Shown: positions 30,562 through 42,488, counted from the stretch's first letter. The stretch: DNA of 64,000 nucleotides from Bacillus spizizenii TU-B-10 (GCF_000227465.1 NC_016047.1:3204857-3268856), one strand, 5' to 3'. Program-made: numbers and translations. The notes: generated by a model not told the origin, from the sequence alone.

Positions 30562-30582
30562 TGATAATGATTTTCACTATCA
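30562..30582 (-). promoter_or_regulatory. Fur box on the besA promoter
   Basis: A 21-base site with arms TGATAAT and, imperfectly, ACTATCA around a central base. It covers the spacer of a minus-strand promoter, TTGATA and TATATT 16 bases apart, so Fur binding would block RNA polymerase directly. Confidence 0.85.
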
Positions 30583-30635
30583 ACTAGACACCTCAAATAA
30601 TAGGTTTTCTTCCAGAGAAAGTCAACTTTTTCCTA

Positions 30636-30669
30636 AATAAAAAAGGCACCTTCATCAAATAAGGTACCT
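30636..30669 (-). terminator. yuiH terminator
   Basis: AGGTACCTT (minus strand, 30661-30669) pairs with AAGGTGCCT (30644-30652) with one G-U pair, followed by a T run. It separates yuiH from besA. Confidence 0.75.
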
Positions 30670-30734
30670 GAAGACTATCAATATGGAAATAAAAACCTGA
30701 TAAAGATGCAGATTATCCTACTTGAAATAGAACC

Positions 30735-31331
30735 TTAATCCCATGTAAACCTTTGATTTTGCCAAGGATCGCCTCTCATGTGATAGCCGTTCTGCTCCCA
30801 AAAACCGGGGTGATTCTCTTTCGTAAATTGGATGCCGCGCAGCCACTTGGCGCTTTTCCAAAAATATAGATGCGGAAACACGCCCCGCAGCGGGAAGCCA
30901 TGTTCAGGCGTTAAAGGGGCGCCATTATGCGCATAAGCCAAAAGTGAAGTTTCAGCCAAAAAATCAGCAAGCGGCAGATTGGTCGTCCAGCCCTCTTCCG
31001 CATGTAAAATGACGTAGCCCGCTTCTTCTTTTACACCCGCTTTTTCCGCTATATCACGAGCCCGCACGCCTTGCCATACATTATCAAGCCTTGACCAGCC
31101 AGTGACGCAATGGATGTCATTTTTCGATTCGTACTGAGGAAAGGCTTTGACATCTTCAAAGCTTAGCAGCATCGGATGGTCAACCAATCCGTATACTTGA
31201 AGATTCCATTTAGCCATATCCTCGTAATACGGTACATTTCCCGTATGAAGCACAGGAAATGAGGTTGTGACGTTTTGGTTTGGCGGGACTCTCCCAGATT
31301 GATCGGATTGTTTTGTTTTTCCGAAATACAT
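30735..31331 (-). CDS. yuiH: sulfite oxidase-like molybdopterin protein YuiH
   Basis: A 198-residue protein of the molybdopterin-binding oxidoreductase fold (sulfite oxidase/YedY type). The molybdenum-ligand Cys is in IHCVTGWSRLDNVWQG near residue 93, and the later part has GFPLRGVFPHLYFWKSAKW, typical of the cofactor pocket. It is only the catalytic domain, without haem or dimer domains, and has no twin-arginine signal, so it is probably cytoplasmic. Substrate unknown. AAGGAGG precedes the ATG. It is divergent from bioY. Confidence 0.85.
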   Translation of the reverse strand: MYFGKTKQSDQSGRVPPNQNVTTSFPVLHTGNVPYYEDMAKWNLQVYGLVDHPMLLSFEDVKAFPQYESKNDIHCVTGWSRLDNVWQGVRARDIAEKAGVKEEAGYVILHAEEGWTTNLPLADFLAETSLLAYAHNGAPLTPEHGFPLRGVFPHLYFWKSAKWLRGIQFTKENHPGFWEQNGYHMRGDPWQNQRFTWD

Positions 31332-31346
31332 ACAGAACCCTCCTTT

Positions 31347-31377
31347 TTGTTAACCTTATTTCAGTTTATGTTGACAA
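31347..31377. promoter_or_regulatory. BirA (biotin repressor) operator
   Basis: TTGTTAAC (31347-31354), 15-base spacer, GTTGACAA (31370-31377): the known Bacillus BirA operator form. The right arm contains TTGACA, a likely -35 for bioY. It lies 57 bases before the bioY start and 16 bases before yuiH, which it may also affect. Confidence 0.88.
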
Positions 31378-31433
31378 TATTTCCGTTCTTTATTACTCTA
31401 TGATTGTGTATGTAAACCTAAGGGGGAACAACA

Positions 31434-32036
31434 ATGAAACAACATAAACTTCGTGCGGGCGATATGGCGCTGATCGGCATGTTCGCCGCACTTATGGCTG
31501 TCGGCGCCAACATTACATCAGTGGCACCCTTTTTACAAGTAGCCGGCATTCCGCTGTCAATGCAGCCGTTTTTCTGTCTCTTGGCAGCCATGCTTCTCGG
31601 CAGCAAACGAGCAGGTATTGCCATGATTGTATATGCACTTGTCGGATTGGCCGGAGCACCTGTGTTTGCTCAATTTTCAGCAGGCTTCGCACCGTTTGCG
31701 GGAAAAAGCGGCGGGTTTATTATCTCCTACATCCCTGCAGCATTTGCAGCTGGATGGTTCTTAGAACGCAAAATTCAGCCGAGTAAAATCCGATTTCTGA
31801 CTGCTTCTCTTATTGGAACAGCCATCATGTATATCATCGGGACTACCTATATGTATCTTGCACTGAAGCTGTGGATTCATACGCCAGTGAGCTACGGCAC
31901 GGCTTGGGGCTTTATGACTTGGTTTATGGTAAAAGACACGGCGATGGCTGTGGTACTGGCGTTTATCGCACCTGCGATCTACCGCTCAATTCATAAAGCA
32001 ACTGGCTTTAACAGAAATCACATATCATCCACGTAA
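31434..32036 (+). CDS. bioY: biotin transporter BioY
   Basis: A 200-residue membrane protein of the BioY family (yuiG in B. subtilis), the substrate-binding S component of an energy-coupling factor transporter for biotin. Six hydrophobic segments can be traced, and a BioY-like loop is seen in GLAGAPVFAQFSAGFAPFAGKSGGFI. AGGGGG precedes ATG 31434. The BirA operator upstream means that biotin excess would shut it off. The ATPase partners are not in this window. Confidence 0.93.
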   Translation: MKQHKLRAGDMALIGMFAALMAVGANITSVAPFLQVAGIPLSMQPFFCLLAAMLLGSKRAGIAMIVYALVGLAGAPVFAQFSAGFAPFAGKSGGFIISYIPAAFAAGWFLERKIQPSKIRFLTASLIGTAIMYIIGTTYMYLALKLWIHTPVSYGTAWGFMTWFMVKDTAMAVVLAFIAPAIYRSIHKATGFNRNHISST

Positions 32037-32062
32037 AAACCGTTCTATTGGACGGTTTTTTT
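32037..32062 (+). terminator. bioY terminator
   Basis: AAACCGT pairs with ACGGTTT around eight bases, followed by T residues; it begins right after the stop codon. Confidence 0.82.
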
Positions 32063-32073
32063 ATCATAACGAG

Positions 32074-32105
32074 AAAAGGCTCCCCAGTAAAGGGGAGCCT
32101 TTTTC
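32074..32105. terminator. terminator between bioY and yuiF
   Basis: GGCTCCCC (32078-32085) pairs with GGGGAGCC (32092-32099), with T runs on both strands. It serves yuiF on the minus strand and backs up the bioY terminator. Confidence 0.82.
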
Positions 32106-33434
32106 CTATAAAACAAGCGCCGCAACCCAGCCAAAGATGATAAGCGGGATATTATAAAATAAAAATGTCGGCACACAAGTATCCCAAATGTGGTGATGCT
32201 GGCCGTCTGCACTTAAACCTGAAGTCGGCCCAAGTGTGCTGTCGCTGGCAGGTGAACCGGCATCGCCAAGCGCAGCAGCCGCTCCGATAATCGCAACCGT
32301 TGCCATCGGGCTGAATCCGAGCTGCATGCAAAGAGGCACAAAGATCGTTGTGATCACTGGAATCGTCGCAAAAGAAGATCCGATTCCCATTGTAATGAAC
32401 AAGCCGACAATAAGCATCAGCAATGCGCCCACTAACTGACTGTGCCCCATAATGCCAGCTGCTGTTTTAACCAGTGACTCGACATCTCCGGTTTTCGTCA
32501 ATACATTTGAAAATCCGGCTGCAACGAGCATGACAAAACCGATAAAGGCCATTAAAACCATTCCGTCAGTAATCAGTGAGTCCGCTTCATCACGCTTCAT
32601 CACACCGCTGACAAACAGGATAATCAGACCTGCCAGCGCTCCCATAATCATCCCTTCTACTCCCAATGTCTGAGATAAGTAGAGCTGGACGCCGAGTGAC
32701 ACTGCGATGGCAAGCACCGCGATAGCCAGGCTTTTTTTCGTATATGGAGAAGCATTCGCACCAGATATTTCTTTTGTTTCGTATGTTTTCGGTTTACGAA
32801 ACACGATGATTGATAAAATCAGACCTACAACCATACCTGCAACCGGGATCATTAAGGCGTAAGGAATATCACCGAGAGATACGTTTAATCCGGCATCCGC
32901 CATATTGTCCTTCAGCATCCCCTGGAAGATTTGGCCGAAACCAACCGGCACTAAAATATAAGGTGCCGTTAAACCGAATGTAATCACACACGCGATCAGA
33001 CGGCGGTCCATTTCAAGTTCATTAAAGATTTTCAAAAGAGGCGGAATCAGCACCGGGATAAATGCGATGTGAACCGGAACCACGTTTTGCGAAAAACAAG
33101 ATATGATTAAAATAATAAGCACAATCAGCACTTTGGACAGTGCTTTTTTGCGGGTGTCTTCTTTATTTCCGATTAATTTAACGGAGGCTTCCACCATTGC
33201 GTCCGGAAGACCCGTTTTCGTTAAAGCCGCAGCAAACGCGCCAAGCATGGCATAGCTGACTGCAACGGTAGCATTTCCGCCAAGCCCGTCCGTAAAAGCT
33301 TTAACCGTTTCGCCAAGCCCGAGCCCGCCTGTTAACCCGCCGGCCAAGGCACCTATAATTAATGCGATAACAATATTAACACGCAGCAAGCTTAAAACAA
33401 GCATAAGCAGCACTGCGATGACGACTGCATTCAT
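32106..33434 (-). CDS. yuiF: NhaC-like permease YuiF
   Basis: A 442-residue membrane protein with about eleven hydrophobic segments. It belongs to the Na+/H+ antiporter-like permease group containing YuiF, for which histidine or another amino acid has been proposed as substrate; sequence alone does not settle this. The conserved region SFATIPVITTIFVPLCMQLG and the following GDAGSPASDSTLGPTSG are visible near residues 353-410. GGAGGG precedes the ATG. Its promoter carries a palindrome (33515-33530), so it is probably controlled by a repressor. Confidence 0.85.
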   Translation of the reverse strand: MNAVVIAVLLMLVLSLLRVNIVIALIIGALAGGLTGGLGLGETVKAFTDGLGGNATVAVSYAMLGAFAAALTKTGLPDAMVEASVKLIGNKEDTRKKALSKVLIVLIILIISCFSQNVVPVHIAFIPVLIPPLLKIFNELEMDRRLIACVITFGLTAPYILVPVGFGQIFQGMLKDNMADAGLNVSLGDIPYALMIPVAGMVVGLILSIIVFRKPKTYETKEISGANASPYTKKSLAIAVLAIAVSLGVQLYLSQTLGVEGMIMGALAGLIILFVSGVMKRDEADSLITDGMVLMAFIGFVMLVAAGFSNVLTKTGDVESLVKTAAGIMGHSQLVGALLMLIVGLFITMGIGSSFATIPVITTIFVPLCMQLGFSPMATVAIIGAAAALGDAGSPASDSTLGPTSGLSADGQHHHIWDTCVPTFLFYNIPLIIFGWVAALVL

Positions 33435-33494
33435 GATAACCCTCCAAAAAATCCTTTAGTTTGCTAATGTAGTAGATAAATAAAGTACGAACGT

Positions 33495-33530
33495 ATCTTA
33501 TCATAACCGATGCACTTTAGTCAACTAAAG
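33495..33530 (-). promoter_or_regulatory. yuiF promoter with palindromic operator
   Basis: Minus strand: TTGACT (33519-33524), 18-base spacer, TAAGAT (33495-33500). The -35 lies inside the inverted repeat 33515-33530, arms CTTTAGT and ACTAAAG around two bases. Position suggests a repressor site; the regulator is unknown. Confidence 0.6.
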
Positions 33531-33540
33531 ATTTTAGAAG

Positions 33541-33573
33541 AAAAAATCCCCGCTGCATTCCGCAGCAGGGATT
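33541..33573 (-). terminator. pepA terminator
   Basis: Minus strand: AATCCCTGCTGCG pairs with TGCAGCGGGGATT around a short loop, followed by a T run. It lies six bases after the pepA stop codon. Confidence 0.85.
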
Positions 33574-33578
33574 TCACA

Positions 33579-35081
33579 TTATTCGCTTTTATCTTCTTCC
33601 AATGTAAATCGTTCCGCAAGTGTGGCAAGTGTTCTGGCCATTACGCCGGTAGCCCCGGACGGCCCGAAGCAGGTTGCTTTATTGGAAGTAGCTGTGCCCG
33701 CAATATCAAGATGAACCCAAGGCGTTGTTTCAGCAAATTCACCAAGAAACGTTCCTGCCATAATCGCATGTCCTTCACGTCCCGGCGAATTGCTGAGATC
33801 CGCCATTTGGCTGCTTTTCACACGCTTTTTATCCTTCTCTGTTATCGGCAGCTGCCAGATCGCCTCGCCGCACTCTTGTGCAGCATCAGCTACCTGCTGA
33901 TAAAAGCTTTGATCATTTGTCATAGCGCCAGTCGTTTCTGTTCCTAATGCCACAACGACGCCGCCGGTAAGCGTAGCCACATCAACAAGAACTGACGCGC
34001 CATGCTGTTTCGCGTATGTAATGCCATCTGCTAGCACAAGCCTTCCTTCAGCATCCGTATTGAGGATTTCAATTGTTTTTCCGCTTAATGATACGATGAC
34101 ATCATCAGGCTTCATCGCCCCGCCGGAGATCATATTATCGGTTGACGGAATAACAGCCAGCACGTTTTGCTCGGGACGAAGCTCTCCGATGGTTTCCATA
34201 GCACCGAGAACCGCAGCTGCTCCTCCCATATCAGATTTCATGCCGACAATTCCAGATTTCGTTTTAATGGAATAGCCACCTGTGTCAAAGGTAATCCCTT
34301 TTCCGACAAGTCCGACGACGTCTTCCCAATCCTTTTTGCCCTGGTACTTCAAAACAATCATTTTTGGGGGTTCGGTCGAGCCTTGGTTTACTGCAAGTAT
34401 CCCGCCCATACCGAGCTCTTCCATCTCTGATTTCTCCAATATCTCACACTCAAAATCATATTTCGCCGCAAGCTCTTCTGCATAAGAAGCGAGGTCAGTC
34501 GCTGTCAGCATGTTTCCCGGCATATTTACAAGCGTTCTAGCCGAATTTGCCCCTTGCCCGTATGCCTGGCCGACGCGAAGTCCCGCCTGCACTTCTTGTA
34601 TATCTTCATCTGTGACGGCATACACAGCTTCAATTTGTTTGTCAGGCTCATTTGATTTGTGCTTATAATCCTGCACCTCATAGGACGCAAGCAGGCAGCT
34701 CTCAGCTAAAGCATGAGCGGCATCGGCTGGAGGTACGTCTTCCGAAATAAACGTGTCAAGCAGGACTGCTGCTTCTTGTTTTCGGTCATTGTGAATGGCT
34801 TGAAAAACATGGGCAAAACGTTCCTTCACCTGTTCAAACGAATAATTTGCTTCTCTCCCCAGACCAACGAAATAAATCCGTTTCATACCCGCAGAAGATG
34901 GAGGGAATACTTTTGATACTTGATTCGGTTTCGAAGAGACATCACCATCTTTTAAAAGCTGTGTCAGATGGCCTTCCAGCATTTCATCAATTTCCAATGC
35001 TTTGCCTGTCAACTGGCTTTTTTGAAAAAGCCCGACCACAAGGGTTTCTGTATGCTCTAATTGCTGAACCGCATAAAACAT
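33579..35081 (-). CDS. pepA: leucyl aminopeptidase, M17 family
   Basis: A 500-residue cytosolic aminopeptidase (YuiE) that releases N-terminal residues from peptides with two metal ions. The family signature [12 protein letters not shown] is present near residue 345, and metal ligands Lys and Asp appear earlier in [12 protein letters not shown]. The start at 35081 follows AGGAGT and gives the family length; the frame extends 14 codons further up without a better site. Single-gene unit. Confidence 0.95.
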   Translation of the reverse strand: MFYAVQQLEHTETLVVGLFQKSQLTGKALEIDEMLEGHLTQLLKDGDVSSKPNQVSKVFPPSSAGMKRIYFVGLGREANYSFEQVKERFAHVFQAIHNDRKQEAAVLLDTFISEDVPPADAAHALAESCLLASYEVQDYKHKSNEPDKQIEAVYAVTDEDIQEVQAGLRVGQAYGQGANSARTLVNMPGNMLTATDLASYAEELAAKYDFECEILEKSEMEELGMGGILAVNQGSTEPPKMIVLKYQGKKDWEDVVGLVGKGITFDTGGYSIKTKSGIVGMKSDMGGAAAVLGAMETIGELRPEQNVLAVIPSTDNMISGGAMKPDDVIVSLSGKTIEILNTDAEGRLVLADGITYAKQHGASVLVDVATLTGGVVVALGTETTGAMTNDQSFYQQVADAAQECGEAIWQLPITEKDKKRVKSSQMADLSNSPGREGHAIMAGTFLGEFAETTPWVHLDIAGTATSNKATCFGPSGATGVMARTLATLAERFTLEEDKSE

Positions 35082-35238
35082 GAGGCTTACACTCCTAACG
35101 TAATGGGTATTTGTAATGAACAATGGTATAATAGGAAAAACATTCTTTCCATTACACTTATTTTATCAAACAACAGTCTAAGACTTGCTTTTTTCTTTTG
35201 AAACACGAAGGATTTTTTAAATAGAAAGGATGTCGCCT

Positions 35239-35715
35239 ATGGAACTTTTAACGAATTTCCCTTTATTATCAAGCCTGGCCGCGATTATTTTTGCTCAGGT
35301 CATCAAAGTGCCCATTCAGTTTATCGTGTCCAGAAAACTGGACTGGTCGCTGGTCACAAGCACAGGCGGCATGCCGAGCTCTCACTCCGCGGCGGTCACC
35401 GCACTTTCTACAGGCATCGCTTTGGATCATGGTTTAGGCTCCTCTCTCTTTGCGGTTTCCGCCATTTTCGCCGTCATTACCATGTTTGACGCTACTGGTG
35501 TCAGACGTCACGCCGGTGAGCAGGCAACAGTCATCAATAAGCTTGTCATTGATTTTAACCGCTTCGTAAATGAAGCAAAGGACTTCCCGAAGGCTGAAAA
35601 TAAAGAAAAGCAAAAAAAGCTGAAAGAGCTTCTCGGACATCAGCCAATCGAGGTTTTTTTCGGAGGCTTAACAGGTATTTTACTAACATTGATACTCGCT
35701 TACTTTTTCATGTAA
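35239..35715 (+). CDS. yuiD: DUF212 membrane protein YuiD
   Basis: A 158-residue membrane protein of the divergent PAP2-like (DUF212) family. The stretch GGMPSSHSAAVTALSTG near residues 38-55 recalls the SGH motif of acid phosphatases, and FDATGVRRHAGEQA follows. Three or four hydrophobic segments are present. ATG 35239 is chosen over one nine bases upstream because AAAGGA then stands at normal distance. A TATAAT at 35127-35132 may be its -10; no good -35 was seen. Function unproven. Confidence 0.85.
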   Translation: MELLTNFPLLSSLAAIIFAQVIKVPIQFIVSRKLDWSLVTSTGGMPSSHSAAVTALSTGIALDHGLGSSLFAVSAIFAVITMFDATGVRRHAGEQATVINKLVIDFNRFVNEAKDFPKAENKEKQKKLKELLGHQPIEVFFGGLTGILLTLILAYFFM

Positions 35716-35743
35716 AAAACGCTCCAGCCATGGCTGGAGCGTT

Positions 35744-35745
<2 letters not shown>
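35716..35745. terminator. bidirectional terminator between yuiD and yuiC
   Basis: A perfect 30-base palindrome (arms of 15, AAAACGCTCCAGCCA) shared by the two convergent genes; it reaches into the yuiC stop codon. Confidence 0.88.
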
Positions 35746-36400
<655 letters not shown>

Positions 36401-36471
36401 TCACCTCTCCTCCGAATCATTGTTCCCAATTGGAGAGAGCAATATTCAAAATGGCGAATGAACAGAAAGCA

Positions 36472-36500
36472 CAAAAAAAAAGCTTTCTTTAGAAGAAAGC
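36472..36500 (-). terminator. yuiB terminator
   Basis: GCTTTCT pairs with AGAAAGC (36482-36500), followed by nine T on the minus strand. Confidence 0.87.
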
Positions 36501-36505
36501 GGCAT

Positions 36506-36826
36506 TTAAAACATTTGATATCCTCTTTTTCTGAGCATGTTGATCGCTATACCGGACACGATGGCGCCAGCCAAACCGCTGGCTAAAATCAGCACATCAG
36601 CAGCCGCTAATGATACGATACGATGAAACAGGCCGGCAAAGGATTCTCCCGGCGACTGGATATAGCTGACCAGCCTTTCCTTGCTAATAATGAAAAGGCA
36701 TACAATCGGATAAATCACAGCCATAATCCAAGACATTCTCAGCAGCATGTTTAATAAGAAACCGATTCCAAAAAACAAGACAAAAAATAAAACAATTGAG
36801 ATGATTACGACTGGCAGACTAATCAA
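36506..36826 (-). CDS. yuiB: small membrane protein YuiB
   Basis: A 106-residue protein with three hydrophobic segments (near residues 3-28, 30-48 and 70-95). It begins with TTG 36826 after a G-rich stretch; no upstream ATG fits. It follows yuiA by 52 bases on the same strand, so the two may share a transcript. No family function is known to me. Confidence 0.75.
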   Translation of the reverse strand: MISLPVVIISIVLFFVLFFGIGFLLNMLLRMSWIMAVIYPIVCLFIISKERLVSYIQSPGESFAGLFHRIVSLAAADVLILASGLAGAIVSGIAINMLRKRGYQMF

Positions 36827-36878
36827 CCTATCCCACCCCCTGCGTTATTTTTAGTGTAACGCGGGGGCTGAAATAAAG

Positions 36879-37022
36879 TCAACGGCTGGAAAAAGAATGA
36901 TTGTCTTTTCCTGTCCCCTGGCAAGACGGACAAGTTTCTGAACCACCGAGGATCAATTGAAAATACCCTTTCCCTGAGCAAAATGGGCATGCATGTGAAG
37001 CGGTTGTCGTTGCAGTTTTCAT
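36879..37022 (-). CDS. yuiA: small zinc-finger-like protein YuiA
   Basis: A 47-residue protein with two CxxCxGxG repeats, CPFCSGKG and CPSCQGTG, as in the zinc-binding region of DnaJ. The pair could hold one zinc ion. The start at 37022 follows AAGGGTGATG; a longer frame begins 14 codons upstream but lies before this site. Function unknown; a role in binding or redox is only suggested by the motif. Confidence 0.8.
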   Translation of the reverse strand: MKTATTTASHACPFCSGKGYFQLILGGSETCPSCQGTGKDNHSFSSR

Positions 37023-37169
37023 CTGATCATCACCCTTTTTCTTAATTTTCTGATAATATATCATATCAAGCTGTCAACAATAAAGTCAGATCATGTGACA
37101 AATCTTTTGATGTAAGCGGAAACATACTTGTTTTCCTCGCGTTATCTTTTAATTTTAGCGTTTTTTAAT

Positions 37170-37194
37170 AAAGAAAACCCGCTTCCGCGGGTTT
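37170..37194 (-). terminator. yumB terminator
   Basis: AACCCGC pairs with GCGGGTT (37177-37194) around four bases, then TTCTTTATT on the minus strand. Confidence 0.82.
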
Positions 37195-38484
<1,290 letters not shown>

Positions 38485-38746
38485 TTATTGGCGGGATTTT
38501 ATGAAATATATTGAAAAGTTTTTTGTGAAGTCCTCACGCATAGCACTACTATCATATTTATCCGGCTGGCCCAGGAAACATTCAGAAAAAGATCAAATCA
38601 TTTGGTTATCATCGTATCGGCCTGCGGAAATATTTTCAAGAATGGATGCGCACGCGATACACTCACGATTTTTTCTGCTGACTCGTCAATTTGAACGGCA
38701 ATATGGTATAATTAATAACAATTTTCATTTAGGAGGCATTTTTCGT

Positions 38747-39745
38747 ATGCGAGAGGATACAAAGGTTTATGATATTACAATTATAGGCGGGGGACCGGTC
38801 GGCTTATTCACCGCTTTTTACGGAGGCATGAGACAGGCAAGCGTCAAAATTATCGAAAGCCTGCCTCAGCTCGGCGGACAGCTTAGCGCCCTATACCCTG
38901 AGAAATATATATACGATGTAGCGGGATTCCCGAAAATCCGCGCACAAGAGCTTATCAATAACCTAAAAGAGCAAATGGCGAAATTCGACCAAACCATTTG
39001 TCTGGAGCAAGCGGTTGAATCTGTTGAAAAACAAGCGGACGGCGTATTTAAGCTTGTGACAAATGAAGAAACTCACTATTCTAAAACAGTCATCATCACT
39101 GCAGGAAACGGCGCATTCAAACCGAGAAAGCTGGAACTTGAAAATGCCGAGCAGTATGAAGGCAAAAACCTTCACTACTTCGTTGACGATTTGCAAAAAT
39201 TCGCCGGCAGACGCGTTGCGATCCTTGGCGGAGGAGATTCAGCGGTTGACTGGGCGCTTATGCTTGAGCCGATCGCAAAAGAAGTATCCATCATTCACCG
39301 CCGCGATAAGTTCCGCGCGCACGAGCACAGTGTGGAAAACCTTCATGCGTCGAAGGTTAATGTCCTGACACCATTCGTCCCTGCGGAGCTGATCGGGGAA
39401 GACAAAATTGAACAGCTTGTGCTTGAAGAAGTCAAAGGCGATCGCAAAGAGATTTTAGAAATCGATGACTTAATCGTCAACTACGGTTTCGTTTCATCTC
39501 TTGGCCCGATCAAAAACTGGGGTCTGGACATCGAGAAAAATTCTATTGTTGTCAAATCAACAATGGAAACAAACATCGAAGGCTTCTTTGCCGCAGGTGA
39601 CATTTGCACATACGAAGGAAAAGTCAACCTGATCGCAAGCGGCTTCGGCGAGGCACCGACAGCAGTGAACAACGCCAAAGCTTACATGGATCCGAAAGCC
39701 CGCGTACAGCCTCTTCACTCAACAAGTCTTTTTGAAAATAAGTAA
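38747..39745 (+). CDS. yumC: ferredoxin/flavodoxin-NADP reductase YumC
   Basis: A 332-residue thioredoxin reductase-like ferredoxin-NADP reductase. FAD motif GGGPVGLF at residues 14-21 and NADP motif [10 protein letters not shown] near 162; the CxxC of true thioredoxin reductases is absent, as known for this class. It passes electrons from NADPH to ferredoxin, flavodoxins or the iron-transport and nitric oxide synthase partners. The start at 38747 follows AGGAGG; the frame is open for 152 codons further up, over yumB, without a ribosome site. The enzyme is known to be essential in B. subtilis. Confidence 0.94.
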   Translation: MREDTKVYDITIIGGGPVGLFTAFYGGMRQASVKIIESLPQLGGQLSALYPEKYIYDVAGFPKIRAQELINNLKEQMAKFDQTICLEQAVESVEKQADGVFKLVTNEETHYSKTVIITAGNGAFKPRKLELENAEQYEGKNLHYFVDDLQKFAGRRVAILGGGDSAVDWALMLEPIAKEVSIIHRRDKFRAHEHSVENLHASKVNVLTPFVPAELIGEDKIEQLVLEEVKGDRKEILEIDDLIVNYGFVSSLGPIKNWGLDIEKNSIVVKSTMETNIEGFFAAGDICTYEGKVNLIASGFGEAPTAVNNAKAYMDPKARVQPLHSTSLFENK

Positions 39746-39749
39746 TAAA

Positions 39750-39786
39750 AAAAGGAGTTTGTGTCAGCGACACAGCTCCTTTTTTA
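39750..39786. terminator. bidirectional terminator of yumC and yuzG
   Basis: AGGAG..TGTGTC pairs with GACACAGCTCCT around a short loop; A/T runs on both sides. It touches the yuzG stop codon. Confidence 0.85.
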
Positions 39787-39924
39787 TTTGAAGATATTTA
39801 TATAATTCATCGCAGTTCCAATAACCAGCGCAATCACAAGTGCTGCGACGATCCAGATCATTGTCATGATAATGCGGTCTTGGATCTTTTGGGACTTCGG
39901 TGTTTTTCCTTCGTTTTGAGTCAT
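39784..39924 (-). CDS. yuzG: small membrane peptide YuzG
   Basis: A 46-residue protein: a charged N-terminal part of about 18 residues and one membrane span (TMIWIVAALVIALVIGTA). ATG 39924 follows AAAGGAG at good spacing. It lies convergent to yumC. Known only as a small conserved Bacillus protein; function unknown. Confidence 0.8.
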   Translation of the reverse strand: MTQNEGKTPKSQKIQDRIIMTMIWIVAALVIALVIGTAMNYINIFK

Positions 39925-40112
39925 TTGATTCGCTCCTTTCACATGTCCATCTCATAAAGAAAGCCTGGTGCTGAACGACCAAGCTTTGCTGAACGTATAT
40001 CATTCGCGTTTTAATCCGCTCTCTAAGACTTTTCGTTAAGACTATGATACCCAAACTCACCGAGCATGACAAGCTTCGACACTTGAACGTACATGCCAGC
40101 AAATAAAAACGT

Positions 40113-40158
40113 TTGACATCCTAAATAAAACAGAGTACATTATAGAAGGCGAACATTT
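40113..40158 (+). promoter_or_regulatory. guaC promoter with possible PurBox
   Basis: TTGACA (40113-40118), 17-base spacer, TACATT (40136-40141). GCGAACATTT at 40149-40158, just past the start site, resembles the PurR box core CCGAACAWT. PurR control of guaC is known in B. subtilis; a second box arm is not clear here. Confidence 0.5.
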
Positions 40159-40201
40159 CATATATTATTGTTTTAAATATTCGTTTTTAGGAGTGAAAAC
40201 C

Positions 40202-41182
40202 ATGGAAAACGTATTTGATTACGAAGATATTCAGCTAATTCCTGCAAAATGCATTGTAAACAGCCGTTCAGAATGTGATACATCCGTACGTTTAGGCGAA
40301 CGTACATTTAAATTGCCCGTCGTTCCTGCCAATATGCAGACGATTATAGATGAAAAGCTAGCAATTCAATTAGCCGAAAATGGCTACTTTTATGTGATGC
40401 ACCGATTTGAACCTGAAACACGAATTGATTTTATTAAAGATATGAACGCACGCGGATTATTCTCTTCTATCAGCGTGGGCGTCAAAGAAGAGGAATATGA
40501 ATTTGTCTGCCAGCTGGCAGAAGAAAATCTGACTCCTGAATACGTGACAATAGACATTGCCCACGGGCACTCAAATGCTGTCATTGAAATGATTCAGCAC
40601 CTAAAAAAACATTTGCCGGACAGCTTTGTTATTGCTGGCAATGTCGGAACGCCGGAAGCGGTCAGAGAACTTGAAAATGCGGGAGCGGATGCCACTAAGG
40701 TCGGCATCGGACCGGGAAAAGTATGTATTACGAAAATCAAAACCGGCTTCGGCACAGGGGGCTGGCAATTAGCGGCACTGCGCTGGTGTGCCAAAGCTGC
40801 CAGCAAACCGATTATCGCGGATGGCGGCATCCGTACACATGGTGACATCGCAAAATCAATCAGATTCGGCGCAACGATGGTCATGATCGGTTCACTATTT
40901 GCCGGGCACGAAGAATCACCAGGCCAAACGATCGAAAAAGACGGAAAGCTCTACAAAGAGTACTTCGGCTCAGCCTCTGAATTCCAAAAAGGCGAAAAGA
41001 AAAATGTAGAAGGCAAGAAAATGCACGTGGCACATAAAGGCTCAATTAAGGATACGCTGATTGAAATGGAACAGGATCTTCAATCTTCTATTTCTTATGC
41101 AGGCGGAACGAAACTTGACGCCATCCGCAATGTGGATTATGTGATTGTGAAGAATTCGATTTTTAATGGGGATAAGTATTAA
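40202..41182 (+). CDS. guaC: GMP reductase
   Basis: A 326-residue enzyme that turns GMP into IMP with NADPH, for recycling of guanine nucleotides. It has the IMP dehydrogenase/GMP reductase barrel; the catalytic Cys lies in [11 protein letters not shown] near residue 174, followed by GFGTGGWQ. It lacks the CBS pair of IMP dehydrogenase, which separates the two. ATG 40202 follows TTTAGGAG. A GTG nine bases upstream is less likely. Confidence 0.95.
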   Translation: MENVFDYEDIQLIPAKCIVNSRSECDTSVRLGERTFKLPVVPANMQTIIDEKLAIQLAENGYFYVMHRFEPETRIDFIKDMNARGLFSSISVGVKEEEYEFVCQLAEENLTPEYVTIDIAHGHSNAVIEMIQHLKKHLPDSFVIAGNVGTPEAVRELENAGADATKVGIGPGKVCITKIKTGFGTGGWQLAALRWCAKAASKPIIADGGIRTHGDIAKSIRFGATMVMIGSLFAGHEESPGQTIEKDGKLYKEYFGSASEFQKGEKKNVEGKKMHVAHKGSIKDTLIEMEQDLQSSISYAGGTKLDAIRNVDYVIVKNSIFNGDKY

Positions 41183-41190
41183 AAATAAAA

Positions 41191-41227
41191 AACGCCAAGT
41201 CAGCGGTTCTCCGCTTGAGTTGGCGTT
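41191..41227. terminator. bidirectional terminator of guaC and paiB
   Basis: AACGCCAA..CAGCGG pairs with CCGCTTGAGTTGGCGTT around a short loop, with T runs outward on both strands. Confidence 0.86.
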
Positions 41228-41254
41228 TTCTGCTACTTCTTCAGCAAAGTAAGC

Positions 41255-41878
41255 TTATATTTGCTTTTTGAATTTATTTTCCATCAGTTCTGCCATTTGT
41301 TTTGCATTTGGATTTTCTTCATTTTGTAACTGTTCAATGATGTTCATATAATCCGTTTCATTTCGGTTCTGGCTTAATTTATATGCCGCTTGAATGTCTT
41401 CCACCTTAATCTTAAATCCAACGATACCTTTCAATTCACTTTCTAAGAGTTTTGGAGAAAGTTTATCCCATAAAACAGGATTTTCACGATGTTTTTCGTA
41501 TTTCTCCAGCATCATTGTTAATTCTTCTACTAATTCATCTTTCTCTAGGATACTTGCTTTTCCATACATGTGAACAGCCTGATAATTCCACGTCGGAACA
41601 TTTTCACGCGAATACCAGGAAGAAGAAATATAAGCGTGCGGTCCCTGGAACATGACAAGCACTTTTTCACAGGCTTCAAACGTTCTCCACTGAGAATTTC
41701 CATAAGCAAAATGCCCAGTAATATAGTAATGATCGCCTTTTTTATTGAATCCTAACGGCAAATGAGTGGCAATTGGTTTTCCTTGTTCTGTTGTGACAAC
41801 CGTACCAAAGGAGTTTTCTTGTACAAAATTCCAAATTTCTTCCGCATTTGTGACCTTAAAATATTTTGGAATATACAT
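41255..41878 (-). CDS. paiB: transcriptional repressor-like protein PaiB
   Basis: A 207-residue protein of the PaiB/FMN-binding-like family (MYIPKYFKV start; PTWNYQAVHMYGKA motif). PaiB is linked to repression of sporulation and degradative enzymes in B. subtilis together with PaiA. Three ATG in a row precede the start; I take the last, which gives the known length, though the middle one is equally well spaced from AAGG. It lies 23 bases after paiA. Confidence 0.9.
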   Translation of the reverse strand: MYIPKYFKVTNAEEIWNFVQENSFGTVVTTEQGKPIATHLPLGFNKKGDHYYITGHFAYGNSQWRTFEACEKVLVMFQGPHAYISSSWYSRENVPTWNYQAVHMYGKASILEKDELVEELTMMLEKYEKHRENPVLWDKLSPKLLESELKGIVGFKIKVEDIQAAYKLSQNRNETDYMNIIEQLQNEENPNAKQMAELMENKFKKQI

Positions 41879-41901
41879 CATCATCCATCCTTCGAAAAAA
41901 G

Positions 41902-42420
<519 letters not shown>

Positions 42421-42488
42421 TTAAAAATGTCGCTCCTTTATATAATCAATAGTTTCTCGTGTTTACTAAATTTCCAGTCCTTTTCTAT

